Shown piece after piece: positions 28,958 to 39,261 of a stretch of 64,000 bases of DNA (position 1 is its first letter; each line of letters begins with the position of its first letter). This DNA comes from Streptomyces sp. NBC_01244 (GTDB taxonomy: Bacteria > Actinomycetota > Actinomycetes > Streptomycetales > Streptomycetaceae). The position numbers were made by a program, and so were the translations under genes. Below the pieces are notes generated by a model that was not told where the DNA came from, searched no databases, and was given only the letters and a program-made list of their open reading frames with translations. The stretch spans positions 6,882,001 through 6,946,000 of the forward strand of contig NZ_CP108488.1 of assembly GCF_035987325.1 (NCBI RefSeq). Reading direction: 5' to 3'.

Positions 28958-29434
28958 TCACCCCGGACGGGTCGGTGGTGGAGACTCGAACGGGCGATTC
29001 TCCATGCCGCGTTGGAGTAGTCGAGCATCATGGGCCAGCGGTGCTTCGCGAGTGCGATCCCACGGATGCGGATCGGTTCCGCGAGCCGGTCCGGGCCGGG
29101 CGGTACGGACGGGCGCACGTGCTGATCGGTGAGTTTGTGTGCCCTGAAAGCAACCGGAGGGACGTCCGGCCGGACGTGACCGGTCCGCTTCTCGTCGAGG
29201 TCATCCCGGCGTCGATGGCGAACCGGGCGAAGGTGTGCGGGAGTGAATGCTTGGACGCGGAAGTCGCCGAGATGGTCGAGGGGGTGACGGCGCCGCTGCC
29301 CAGGGTGTGAGACGGGGCGGGGTGGGTGGCGCGGCGCGGAGGTGGCCGGGGCGCGGCGGAGAGGGGGGCGACGGCGCGGCGGGGAGGGGGCGGGGTGTGC
29401 AGGCGGCCCGGGGCGGCGTAACCTTGCTGGCGCC
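28958..29434. other. Intergenic stretch with a possible gene remnant
   Basis: 477 bases between the DUF4173 gene and rnhB. An open frame at 28975-29310 (111 codons, GTG start, no ribosome-binding site) has mixed third-position bias and includes segments such as RYGRAHVLIGEFVCPESN and LLVEVIPASMANRAKV that I cannot assign. Neither strand gives a recognisable protein. It may be a decayed or foreign fragment. The last ~120 bases are extremely G-rich. Confidence 0.3.
29314..29395 (+). other. G-run cluster (possible G-quadruplex) upstream of rnhB
   Basis: GGGGCGGGGTGGGTGG at 29314-29329, a GGGGGG run at 29363-29368 and GGGGAGGGGGCGGGG at 29381-29395, all on the plus strand and only 40-120 bases before the rnhB start. 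Four or more G-tracts with short loops fit a G-quadruplex pattern. Confidence 0.4.
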
Positions 29435-30145
29435 ATGCCGTACGAAGCACCCACTCACACCGTCGAACGCTCCCTCCGGGCGACCACCGGCGCCAAGGTC
29501 ATCGCCGGGGTCGACGAAGTCGGACGAGGGGCCTGGGCCGGTCCCGTCACCGTCTGCGCGGCGATCACCGGTCTGCGCCGGCCGCCCGCGGGACTCACCG
29601 ACTCCAAACTGCTCACCCCCAAGCGCCGCGACGCGCTCGTCGGCGTCCTGGAGGACTGGGTCACCGCCTACGCCCTGGGCCACTCGTCCCCCGAGGAGAT
29701 CGACGAACTCGGGATGACCGCCGCCCTGCGCCTCGCCGCGGTGCGCGCCCTGGAGGCGTTGCCCGTGCGGCCCGACGCGGTGATACTCGACGGCAAGCAC
29801 GACTACCTCGGTGCGCCCTGGCGGGTCCGGACGGTGATCAAGGGCGACCAGTCCTGCGTCGCCGTCGCCGCGGCCTCGGTGATCGCCAAGGTCCGGCGCG
29901 ACCGGATGATGGCCGAAATCGGTGAACAGGGCGGCGGAATCCAGGACTTCGCTTTCGCCGCCAACGCCGGATATCCCTCGCCCGTGCACCGGGCGGCGCT
30001 CGAGGAGCAGGGTCCGACCGCGTACCACCGGCTCTCCTGGTCCTACCTTGACGCCCTGCCCCGCTGGAGCCACCTCAAGAAGGTGCGCCGCAGCGAGGAA
30101 TCGATGGAGCTGGAAAACGGAGGCCAACTCGGCTTCGATTTCTGA
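29435..30145 (+). CDS. rnhB: Ribonuclease HII
   Basis: 236 residues. It removes RNA from RNA-DNA hybrids and single ribonucleotides from DNA. Type 2 RNase H motifs: [13 protein letters not shown] (D27, E28), [16 protein letters not shown] (third acidic residue), [18 protein letters not shown] with the last acidic and Lys residues, and Y-P-S-P-V-H-R. The ATG at 29435 has no clear ribosome-binding site, so the mRNA may be leaderless or use the weak GGCG context. The C-terminal tail ([19 protein letters not shown]) is the usual Streptomyces extension. Confidence 0.95.
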   Translation: MPYEAPTHTVERSLRATTGAKVIAGVDEVGRGAWAGPVTVCAAITGLRRPPAGLTDSKLLTPKRRDALVGVLEDWVTAYALGHSSPEEIDELGMTAALRLAAVRALEALPVRPDAVILDGKHDYLGAPWRVRTVIKGDQSCVAVAAASVIAKVRRDRMMAEIGEQGGGIQDFAFAANAGYPSPVHRAALEEQGPTAYHRLSWSYLDALPRWSHLKKVRRSEESMELENGGQLGFDF

Positions 30146-30183
30146 TCGCACGCACGTGCCACCAACCGGTACGTTTCGCACCG

Positions 30184-30801
30184 ATGTTTGATAGATATCA
30201 GCTCATGCCTCTCACCCCCGCCCCCGAGGAGCCTCAGATTCACGAGAGTGCCCAGGGTCCCCGCGTCACGCCGGCCGCGAGCCGCACCGCGCAGACCCCC
30301 CGCCCCGTACCCGGTCCCCGTCCCGCCCCCAGGCCCGCACCGCCCGCGCCGCGGAAGCCGCAGGCCACCCGCGTTCCCGCAGCCGCCACCGCGCCCTCGG
30401 TCTCCGCATCCGTACCGCAGGTCCAGCTGATCCCGGCATCCGCCGAGGGCGCGCTGGACGCGGCCGAGGAGGCCGTGGACCTGCTGCTCGACACCGGGCG
30501 TGCGCCCGGCGACATCCTGGTGCTCACCACCGGCGACCCGCACCCGTGGGCCGCGCACGAGCTGTCCTTCGGCGAGGCCGCGTACTGGGCCCTGCACGAT
30601 GCCCGTGACGACGTCTTCTACGCGGACGCCGCGCAGGTTCAGCGCGCCGCGGGCCGTCCCGTCGTGGTCTTCGCGGCCAACGGCGGACCGGCCGACGCGG
30701 CTGCCGGAGCCCTGCCGGTCGCGCTCGCGCGAGCCGGTGCGCTCCTGATCGTGTGCGGCGAGCCGCAGCAGATCAACTCCGTGCTGGGTGCGGGCGTCTG
30801 A
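30184..30801 (+). CDS. Conserved hypothetical protein with Pro-rich N-terminus
   Basis: 205 residues. Residues ~10-80 are Pro/Ala/Arg-rich and probably disordered. The C-terminal ~120 residues form an alternating alpha/beta segment: VQLIPASAEGALDAAEEAVDLL, DILVLTTGD, WALHDARDDVFYADAA, PVVVFAANGG and LLIVCGEP, loosely like the last domain of UvrD-type helicases, but without motor motifs. No function can be given. It starts 38 bases after rnhB and may be co-transcribed. An acidic cap (MPLTPAPEEPQ) replaces any signal peptide. Confidence 0.7.
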   Translation: MFDRYQLMPLTPAPEEPQIHESAQGPRVTPAASRTAQTPRPVPGPRPAPRPAPPAPRKPQATRVPAAATAPSVSASVPQVQLIPASAEGALDAAEEAVDLLLDTGRAPGDILVLTTGDPHPWAAHELSFGEAAYWALHDARDDVFYADAAQVQRAAGRPVVVFAANGGPADAAAGALPVALARAGALLIVCGEPQQINSVLGAGV

Positions 30802-31019
30802 CGCCCCGTACTCCCGTACGGTCGAGGGGTGGGGCGGGCCGGTGGCCGGCCCTGCCGAAGTCCGAGGCCTGACCAGCCGTACGCCCGTTTCGGGTGTACG
30901 GCCGTTGGTCGTTCCCGGGTACGGGGCCCCGCGTGCTCCGTGTGCGGCGGCGCGGTGGTGCGGCGGCACGGGCTCGGTGCTGCGGCGCGGGCTCAGCGCG
31001 GCGGTGCGACCGTACGGGC

Positions 31020-31646
31020 TCAGCGTGCGGCGGTGCGGCGCAGGGCCTCCGTGGCTCCGCCGCCGCGCAGGGCGAGCGGGGCGAACTCGGACGGCGTATC
31101 GCCGAGGCGCTCGGGCCGGGAGTTCGAGCCGGGGCTCCGGCCGCCGCGGCCTTCGCCCAGTACGTGCCAGCCGCCCCGGGTCAGCGTGATGTACGCGCCG
31201 CAGCGCAGCCCGTGCAGGGTGCAGGCGTCCCGCAGCCCCCACATCCAGGCGCCGTCCTCCTCGGTCCAGCGCTCGTCGCCGTCGCGGCAGAACAGCAGCA
31301 CCGCGGTCCGTACCGGGGTCCGCCGGCGCAGGTCGTGCGGAAGGACCCGGCGCAGCCGGGACAGCAGGGCGTTGCGGTACTCCCAGCCGTCGGCCGCGGT
31401 GGAGCGCTGAACGAAGGAGGCGCTGGCCACGAGCCGCTCCTCGGGCCCGAGCACGGCGATCACCGCCGTGGACGGGGCGGGGCTGTGCCGTGAGTGCAGT
31501 CCGCTGACGACCTCGCGCGGATTGCGCAGCAGGGGGATGCCCGACGCCGTCCAATCGGAGGGTTCCAGCAGCCTGCCGTGCCGGCTGGCGCCGCCGGTGG
31601 CCGTTCTCAGGGACGTGGTCGAGGGCGGGGCGAATCCGAAGGTCAC
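31020..31646 (-). CDS. Conserved hypothetical protein
   Basis: 208 residues on the minus strand. The GTG at 31646 is chosen because GGGAGGA precedes it; the longer reading to 31841 adds a non-conserved leader. The body contains SGIPLLRNPREVVSGLHSRH, TAVIAVLGPEERLVASASF, VRTAVLLFCRDGDERW and LRDACTLHGLRCGAYITL, an alpha/beta protein I recognise only as a Streptomyces-conserved family near recQ. No signal peptide, membrane segment or catalytic motif. The last ~45 residues are low-complexity Gly/Arg-rich and their DNA is repetitive (30950-31060). Confidence 0.65.
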   Translation of the reverse strand: MTFGFAPPSTTSLRTATGGASRHGRLLEPSDWTASGIPLLRNPREVVSGLHSRHSPAPSTAVIAVLGPEERLVASASFVQRSTAADGWEYRNALLSRLRRVLPHDLRRRTPVRTAVLLFCRDGDERWTEEDGAWMWGLRDACTLHGLRCGAYITLTRGGWHVLGEGRGGRSPGSNSRPERLGDTPSEFAPLALRGGGATEALRRTAAR

Positions 31647-32007
31647 GGTCCTCCCTTCGGGTACACGCCCGCGAACGGGCACAGCTGGAGTGCGGGCGCG
31701 CCGCGGCACGGCCCAGGAGAGCGCCGTCGAGCCGAGCGGGAGCAGGACAATTCTCGCGTGGCCCGTGAGCATGCGGCAACGAGCAATTGGAGCCGCCGAC
31801 CGGAATTCGCCGGTATGCCGTTCATATCCTTGCCCCGCCACGCCGAAGATGACTCATTCGGTCCGGGCCTGAGCACCGGCACCAGGGGAAACAGCTCCCT
31901 GGCGGCCTTCCGTCGCGGCGGTCACGCGCCGCGGCGGAAGGCCTGTGGGCCGGACGTCACGCTGGGTGAATTGGCCGATTGTCCTAGGCATCGGGTTGCA
32001 TGGGGGC
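31647..32007. promoter_or_regulatory. Divergent intergenic region containing a strong hairpin
   Basis: 361 bases between two divergent genes. Its main feature is a 17-bp stem at 31904-31920 pairing with 31927-31943 (one T-G wobble) around a 6-base loop, 65 bases before the helicase start. No run of T follows, and neither adjoining gene ends here. It is therefore more likely a leader structure or attenuator than an ordinary terminator. Confidence 0.5.
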
Positions 32008-34158
<2,151 letters not shown>

Positions 34159-34556
34159 AGGCGCCCGGCGGGCCTCGGCGGCCGGCCCCGGCGGCCGGCC
34201 GGTGTGCGGCCCATTCGTGCGGCAGTCCCTGGCAACTGTTCGCCAAGTCAGGACCGGTACATACCTGCACTTCTCCTGCACCCTGCCGAACCTGATCGTC
34301 GGACCGGTCGGCAACGGAAAGGGGCTCGGCTTCGTCGAGGAGAACCGGGCGCGCCCGGGCTGCCGGACCGTCGTCTTCGCCGAAGTCATCGGGAACAGCT
34401 ACACCCGGCTGGCCGGGCTGTTCAGGTTGTTCGGGCACAAGCGGGTCCAAGAGCCGCGATAGGAGGCCGTTTCGGGGTCCGTTCGGATTCGGGCGGGTCC
34501 GTCAGGGGTTATCCACAGGGGTTTCCGGATCGTGCCGGACACGGGACCTTCGGGAC
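34159..34556. other. Intergenic stretch with weak terminator and a doubtful small ORF
   Basis: 398 bases. An 8-bp GGCCGGCC stem (34180-34187 with 34193-34200) follows the helicase stop by ~20 bases and may terminate it. A GTG-started frame 34202-34462 (86 codons) has good third-position bias after its first 20 codons (VGPVGNGKGLGFVEENRA, VVFAEVIGNSYTRLAGLF) but no ribosome-binding site and no recognised relatives. It may be a small gene or chance. The remainder shows nothing. Confidence 0.3.
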
Positions 34557-35855
34557 ATGACGAACAATCACGAAGCAGCACGCACCCCGTCCGACCCCTC
34601 GTCCCCCTCGTCCACCCGTCCGTCCGGAGGCGTGGACGCGTCCCGGATCACCCTGCGCAGTCCGGCCGAACTGGCCGACGCACTGCCCTACATGCTCGGC
34701 TTCCATCCGAGCGACTCCCTCGTCATGGTCGCGGTCCACGGGGAGGCCGGCCGCTTCGGCGGCCGGCTCCGGGTGGGCATCCCCGCGGCTCCCGAGGAAT
34801 GGGAGGACACCGCCCGGCAGGTCGCCGACTGTCTGATCCGCGGCAGTGTGCGGCGCGGGGCCAGGCCCGACGGCATCATCGTCTTCCTCTGTCAGGATCC
34901 GCCCCGCGGCGACAGCGCGCAGCGGGTGATGACCAGGCTGCGCCCGCTCGCCCAGCGGATCCGGCTGGCCTGCGGGGCTCTGGACGTCCCCGTACTGGAG
35001 GCCCTGTGCCTCTCCGCCGGTCGGTACTGGTCCTACTGCTGCCCCGACGAGCGGTGCTGCCCCGCCGAGGGCAGTGCGCTGGCCGCGCCCGGCACCTCGG
35101 TGATGGCCGCCGCGGCCACCTTCGCCGGACTCCAGGTGCGCGGCTCCCTCCGGGAGATCGAGCACAGGCTGACACCGCTGCGCGGGACGGTGGCCGGCGA
35201 GATGGAAGGCGCCCTTGACCGCGCTGCCGTCGCGCTGGTCCCGAAGATCCTCGACGGGACCACCCGGGAGGAAGTGGGGGCCGAGACCGTCCTGCTCGCC
35301 CGCGCGCTGATCCAGCGCATGACCCTCGCCCCGCCGGCCGAAGGCGGCCCCGGAGCCGATGCCTGGGACGACGCGCTACTGGGCCACGACGAGGCCGCCT
35401 CGTTGATCCTCGGGCTCCAGGACCGCGAGATCCGCGATATCGCCGCCGAGTGGATGGAGGGCGAGGAGGCGGCACCCGCCCTGCGGCTGTGGCGGGCCCT
35501 GGCCCGGCGCTGCGTCGGGGCCTACGGGGAACACGCGGCGGCTCCCCTCACCCTGGCGGGCTGGGTCTCCTGGTCCACCGGGGACGAGCCGACGGCCAGG
35601 ATCGCCCTCGGGCTGGCCCTGCGGGCGGACGACGGGTACCGCTTCGCGCAGCTCCTCCACCACGCCTGCAACGAGGGGATCGACCCGGAGGGGCTGCGGG
35701 AGTGCCTGCGGGAGGAGCGGCGGCGACGGGAGCCGCGCCGGGGGCGCCTGCCCGCAGGACCCCGGCGGGCGGGCGCCGTCACCAGGCCGCCCGGCCGCCC
35801 GGGCAGGACGAGCAGCCGCCGCGAGTCAGGCAGCACCGCGGGGAGCGAGCAGTGA
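34557..35855 (+). CDS. DUF4192 family protein
   Basis: 432 residues. Recognised by RITLRSPAELADALPYMLGFHPSDSLVM near the N-terminus, WEDTARQVADCLIRG, and the Cys-rich RYWSYCCPDERCCPAEGSAL segment, all typical of DUF4192 proteins in Actinobacteria. The C-terminal half (LLGHDEAASLILGLQ, WRALARRCVGAYGEHAAAPLTLAGWVSWS) is helical. No function is established. The tail after ~395 is Arg/Pro-rich and disordered. Cytosolic, single gene; 317 bases separate it from the next gene. Confidence 0.85.
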   Translation: MTNNHEAARTPSDPSSPSSTRPSGGVDASRITLRSPAELADALPYMLGFHPSDSLVMVAVHGEAGRFGGRLRVGIPAAPEEWEDTARQVADCLIRGSVRRGARPDGIIVFLCQDPPRGDSAQRVMTRLRPLAQRIRLACGALDVPVLEALCLSAGRYWSYCCPDERCCPAEGSALAAPGTSVMAAAATFAGLQVRGSLREIEHRLTPLRGTVAGEMEGALDRAAVALVPKILDGTTREEVGAETVLLARALIQRMTLAPPAEGGPGADAWDDALLGHDEAASLILGLQDREIRDIAAEWMEGEEAAPALRLWRALARRCVGAYGEHAAAPLTLAGWVSWSTGDEPTARIALGLALRADDGYRFAQLLHHACNEGIDPEGLRECLREERRRREPRRGRLPAGPRRAGAVTRPPGRPGRTSSRRESGSTAGSEQ

Positions 35856-36172
35856 AGCGCGGCCGGGGCCGGGGCAGCTGCATGGACCAGGTCGGGGTCC
35901 GCGGTCGGGTCCGGGGCCGGGACGGAGGCGGCTGTGCGGCCCCGGGGCACGGCCGGGGGGAGGGCCGTGGGTCCGGTTTCCGGCGGTGGCTGCGGGACGG
36001 GGCGCGAGCGGTCCTGCGGCGGCGGCCCCCGCGAAGGCCGGTGCTCCGCCGGGCGCAGCCCCCACCGGGGCCCGTGACCCGGGCGGGGGCGGGGGCGTTG
36101 CGCTGGGGGGTGGTGGGGACCCGGCCGCGCCGCCGCCCAGCCGATCCACCCGGAGCGCAGACAAGGCGACCC
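35856..36172. other. Intergenic region, no recognised element
   Basis: 317 bases of very high GC between the DUF4192 gene and the debranching-like gene. I see G-rich runs and AAGG (near 36164) serving the next start codon, but no convincing promoter, hairpin or small gene. Confidence 0.5.
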
Positions 36173-38173
36173 ATGTCCCACCCCGTACCCCGGGCCCGCG
36201 TGGCCCCCGCCCGCGTAGCTCCCTCCGGCAGGGCCGACCTGCCGCCCGTGCACGGTGCCGTCCTCTGCGTCGCCGCGCCGTGCCTGGTCATCTCGCCCGA
36301 GCACGGCCAGCTCACCGGGCGGGGGGTCGACGGGATCTACCGCGCCGGGCTCCGGCTGCTGTCCCGCTGTGTGCTGCGCGTCGGCGGGCGGGATCCCGTC
36401 GCGGTCCAGGCCCGCAGCCTCGGCGCCGACCGGGCCTCCTTCACCGCGACCGTGCGGACCGGAGCGGAGCCCGGGCCCGATCCCGACGTCGGAGTCGAGC
36501 GGATCCGGCACGCCGACGGCACCGAGCGGATCACCCTGCGCAGCTTCACCGGCCGGCCCCTGCGGATCCCGGTCGAGGTCTCGCTCGGCACCGACCTGGC
36601 GGAGCTGGCCGAGGTGGCCGCCGGCCGGGCCGGGCCGGAGCTGCCCGCCGCGGTGCACGCCGCAGGGCTGCGCTGGACCAACGGCGAGGCCCAGGCCGTC
36701 ACCGCGGCGGAGCCGCCCCCGGACGACGCGCTGGCCTCGGCCGGGCTGCTGCGCTGGCAGCTCGAACTGCGCCCCGGCGAATCCCGCACCATCGAACTGC
36801 GGACCACCCGGGACCGAGGGGCCCGCGCCCCCGCCGGGCAGGTGGCCAATCCGCTGTCCGACGACGCCCGCGCGGAGGGAGACGACCCGCGGGCCGAGGC
36901 GTGGCTGCGCACGAGCGTGCAGGACCTGGGAGCGCTGCTGCTCAGGGACCCGAAGGAACCGGCCGACAGTTACGCGGCGGCCGGAGTGCCGTGGCGGCTG
37001 GGACTGGCCCCGGCGGAATCCCTGTGGGCCGCCCGCATGGCGCTCCCGCTCGGCACCGGACTGGCCGCCGCGACCCTGCGCATCCTGGCCCGGACCCAGA
37101 CCGGGGGGCGGGGCGCCGACGCAGGGAAGATCCCGGGGCCGCTCCGCGGGGCCGGGCCACAGCTGCCCCCGGGATGCACCGGGACCGAGGCGACGCTCGC
37201 CTTCCCCGCGGTCCTCGCCGAAGCCCGGCGCTGGGGGATGCCCGAGGCGGAGGTGGCCCTGCTGCTCCCCGCGGCCGAGCGGTGCCTGGAATGGCTCCGG
37301 GGCGCCTTCGGGGAGGACGGCTTCCTGGCCGATCCCGATCCGGGACCCCGGCGCTGTGAAACCCAGGCCCACGCCCATCGGGCCGCGCTCCTCGGGGCCG
37401 ACCTGCTCGCCGGGTGCGGTCGGCCCGGAGCCGAGGAGTGGCGGGACCGGGCCGCCGGGCTGCGGGAGCGGTTCGCAGCCCGGTTCTGGGTCGACGGCCC
37501 CGACGGAGGCCGGCCCGCGGCGGCCCTGCATCCCGACGGGCGGCCCCTGCCCCGGCTGACGGGGGCCGCCGCCCACCTGCTGGACACCGGGCTGCTCGGA
37601 GGCGGCCGGCTCGCGCCGGGGCTGCTCGACCGGGTCCGTACCGAGCAGCTGGCCCGGCTGCTCGCAGCCCCCGCCATGGATTCCGGTTGGGGGCTGCGGA
37701 GCATGGCACTGCGCGAGCCGGGGCACAACCCGTTCGGGTACCGCTCGGGCGCGGTGCGGCCGTACGAGAGCGCGGTCGCCGTGGCAGGCCTGGCCCAGGC
37801 GGGCTTCGAGAAGGAGGCCACGGGGCTGCTGCGGGGCCTGCTGGACGCGGCGGAGGGCTTCGGGTACCGCCTCCCGGAGATGTACGCCGCCGAGCAGCGC
37901 ACCGAGGGCAGCGCCCCGCTTCCGCATCCGGCGGCCTGCCGGCCGGCGGCGGTCGCCGCTGCCGCGGGGATCCACGTACTGACCGCCCTGGCCGGGATCC
38001 GCCCGGACGCCCCCGCCGGCACGGTCGCCCTCGTACCGCTCCCCGGCGCCCCCCTCGGCGGGCTCCGTCTCTCGGGACTGCGGGTTTCGGGGGAACCCTT
38101 CGCCGTCCGGATCAGCCGGCTCGGCCTGGGCATGGTGGAGGAGGCCGCCGATGCACTGCAACTGGGCGGGTAG
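36173..38173 (+). CDS. Glycogen-debranching-type (amylo-alpha-1,6-glucosidase-like) protein
   Basis: 666 residues from the ATG at 36173 (AAGG six bases upstream); the longer in-frame reading upstream overlaps DUF4192. The N-terminal domain has the GDE_N pattern: LVISPEHGQLTGRGVDGIYRAGLRLLSR, then beta-strands ending PGESRTIELRTT. The C-terminal (alpha/alpha)6 part contains AGVPWRLGLAPAESLWAARMALPLGTGLAAATL, RRCETQAHAHRAALL, DSGWGLRSMA and GHNPFGYRSGAVRPYE. Similar proteins act on alpha-1,6 branches or other small oligosaccharides. No signal peptide, hence intracellular. The usual acidic catalytic residues cannot be assigned with certainty. Confidence 0.82.
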   Translation: MSHPVPRARVAPARVAPSGRADLPPVHGAVLCVAAPCLVISPEHGQLTGRGVDGIYRAGLRLLSRCVLRVGGRDPVAVQARSLGADRASFTATVRTGAEPGPDPDVGVERIRHADGTERITLRSFTGRPLRIPVEVSLGTDLAELAEVAAGRAGPELPAAVHAAGLRWTNGEAQAVTAAEPPPDDALASAGLLRWQLELRPGESRTIELRTTRDRGARAPAGQVANPLSDDARAEGDDPRAEAWLRTSVQDLGALLLRDPKEPADSYAAAGVPWRLGLAPAESLWAARMALPLGTGLAAATLRILARTQTGGRGADAGKIPGPLRGAGPQLPPGCTGTEATLAFPAVLAEARRWGMPEAEVALLLPAAERCLEWLRGAFGEDGFLADPDPGPRRCETQAHAHRAALLGADLLAGCGRPGAEEWRDRAAGLRERFAARFWVDGPDGGRPAAALHPDGRPLPRLTGAAAHLLDTGLLGGGRLAPGLLDRVRTEQLARLLAAPAMDSGWGLRSMALREPGHNPFGYRSGAVRPYESAVAVAGLAQAGFEKEATGLLRGLLDAAEGFGYRLPEMYAAEQRTEGSAPLPHPAACRPAAVAAAAGIHVLTALAGIRPDAPAGTVALVPLPGAPLGGLRLSGLRVSGEPFAVRISRLGLGMVEEAADALQLGG

Positions 38174-38201
38174 GGGCAACCGGGCGCGGAGGGGGCGCCC
38201 T

Positions 38202-38221
38202 GCCGATCGGGCCGGATCGGC
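38202..38221 (+). terminator. Candidate terminator after the debranching-like gene
   Basis: 7-bp stem GCCGATC (38202-38208) with 38215-38221, loop of 6, 28 bases after the stop codon. Moderate strength, no T-run. Confidence 0.4.
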
Positions 38222-38280
38222 CCCGGGCTTCCGCTTCCGTGGTCGGTTCCGTGGTCAGAAGATCTCCAAAGCTCTGTTTA

Positions 38281-38302
38281 TCGTCAGGCAGACGACTATG
38301 AT
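38281..38302 (+). promoter_or_regulatory. Promoter and inverted repeat before the Nudix gene
   Basis: TCGTC (38281-38285) and GACGA (38291-38295) form an inverted repeat with a 5-base spacer directly before a -10-like TATGAT (38297-38302). The start codon follows at 38309, so the transcript may be leaderless. The repeat could be an autoregulatory operator. Confidence 0.5.
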
Positions 38303-38308
38303 CGCGGC

Positions 38309-39055
38309 ATGTCGCCCTACGACCCGTCGGCCTTTCCGCCCTTCGCCGTCACCGTCGACCTGGTCGTGCTCACCGTGCGGCGCCATGCGCTCTGCGCGTT
38401 GGTCATCCGACGGGGTGAGCAGCCGTTCCAGGGACGCTGGGCGCTGCCCGGCGGCTTCGTGCGCGGGGACGAGGACCTGTCGGCGGCCGCGGCCCGCGAG
38501 CTGTCCGAGGAGACCGGCCTCTGCGCCCACGACCCGGCCGCTCCGGACGTGGGCAACGGGGCACACCTCGAACAGCTGGCGACCTACGGTGATCCGAAGC
38601 GGGATCCGCGCATGCGCGTGGTCAGCGTGGCGCATCTGGTGCTGGCTCCGGATCTGCCCGCGCCCCGGGCCGGCGGCGATGCCAACAGTGCGCGCTGGGC
38701 CCCCGTCGACGAACTTCTGTCCACGGACGGCCAGACCGGCGCCGGACTCGCCTTCGACCACGAGCAGATCCTCGCCGACGGGGTCGAGCGGGCCCGCTCG
38801 AAGATCGAGTACTCCTCGCTGGCCACCGCCTTCTGCCCGCCCGAGTTCACCGTCGGCGAGCTGCGCCGGGTCTACGAAGCGGTCTGGGGAGTCGCCCTCG
38901 ACCCTCGGAACTTCCATCGCAAGGTCACCGGCACCCCCGGGTTCCTGGTGCCGGCCGGGGGGACGACGACACGTCAGGGCGGCCGTCCCGCCCAGCTGTT
39001 CCGGGCCGGCGGGGCAACGCTGCTCAACCCGCCGATGCTGCGCCCGGAAGTCTGA
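38309..39055 (+). CDS. Nudix hydrolase with NrtR-like C-terminal winged helix
   Basis: 248 residues. The Nudix box is complete: G, five residues, E, seven residues, RELSEETGL (~46-68). The C-terminal ~100 residues contain KIEYSSLATAFCPPEFTVGELRRVYEAVWG and NFHRKVTGTPGFLV, the winged-helix half of NrtR-type regulators of NAD metabolism and related ADP-ribose-sensing repressors. In true NrtR repressors the Nudix box is often degenerate; here it is intact, so the protein may both hydrolyse and sense an ADP-ribose-like ligand. The operator-like repeat at its own promoter supports a regulatory role. No NAD-synthesis genes lie beside it. Confidence 0.88.
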   Translation: MSPYDPSAFPPFAVTVDLVVLTVRRHALCALVIRRGEQPFQGRWALPGGFVRGDEDLSAAAARELSEETGLCAHDPAAPDVGNGAHLEQLATYGDPKRDPRMRVVSVAHLVLAPDLPAPRAGGDANSARWAPVDELLSTDGQTGAGLAFDHEQILADGVERARSKIEYSSLATAFCPPEFTVGELRRVYEAVWGVALDPRNFHRKVTGTPGFLVPAGGTTTRQGGRPAQLFRAGGATLLNPPMLRPEV

Positions 39056-39261
39056 GACCCGGGCGCCCCGCACCGCCCGCGGATCGCCACCCGAGCCGGT
39101 GAACCAGCCGGTATCGGGGCTCGCGCCTCCGTGGGAAACGGCCACGGCGCCGACACGGGCACGCTTCGGTACCGGCTGCGCCTCAAATCGGACATATCGC
39201 GTTATCTTGTTAGCGGTATTCACCCTGCCGCAGAGCGGTCTCACCCCCCGCGAGAGAAGCG

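Noticed and set aside
28970..29010. tRNA-like T-loop (GTTCGAGTC followed by CCACCA on the minus strand)
   Set aside because: The flanking bases cannot form the T-stem and no anticodon or acceptor stem can be found.
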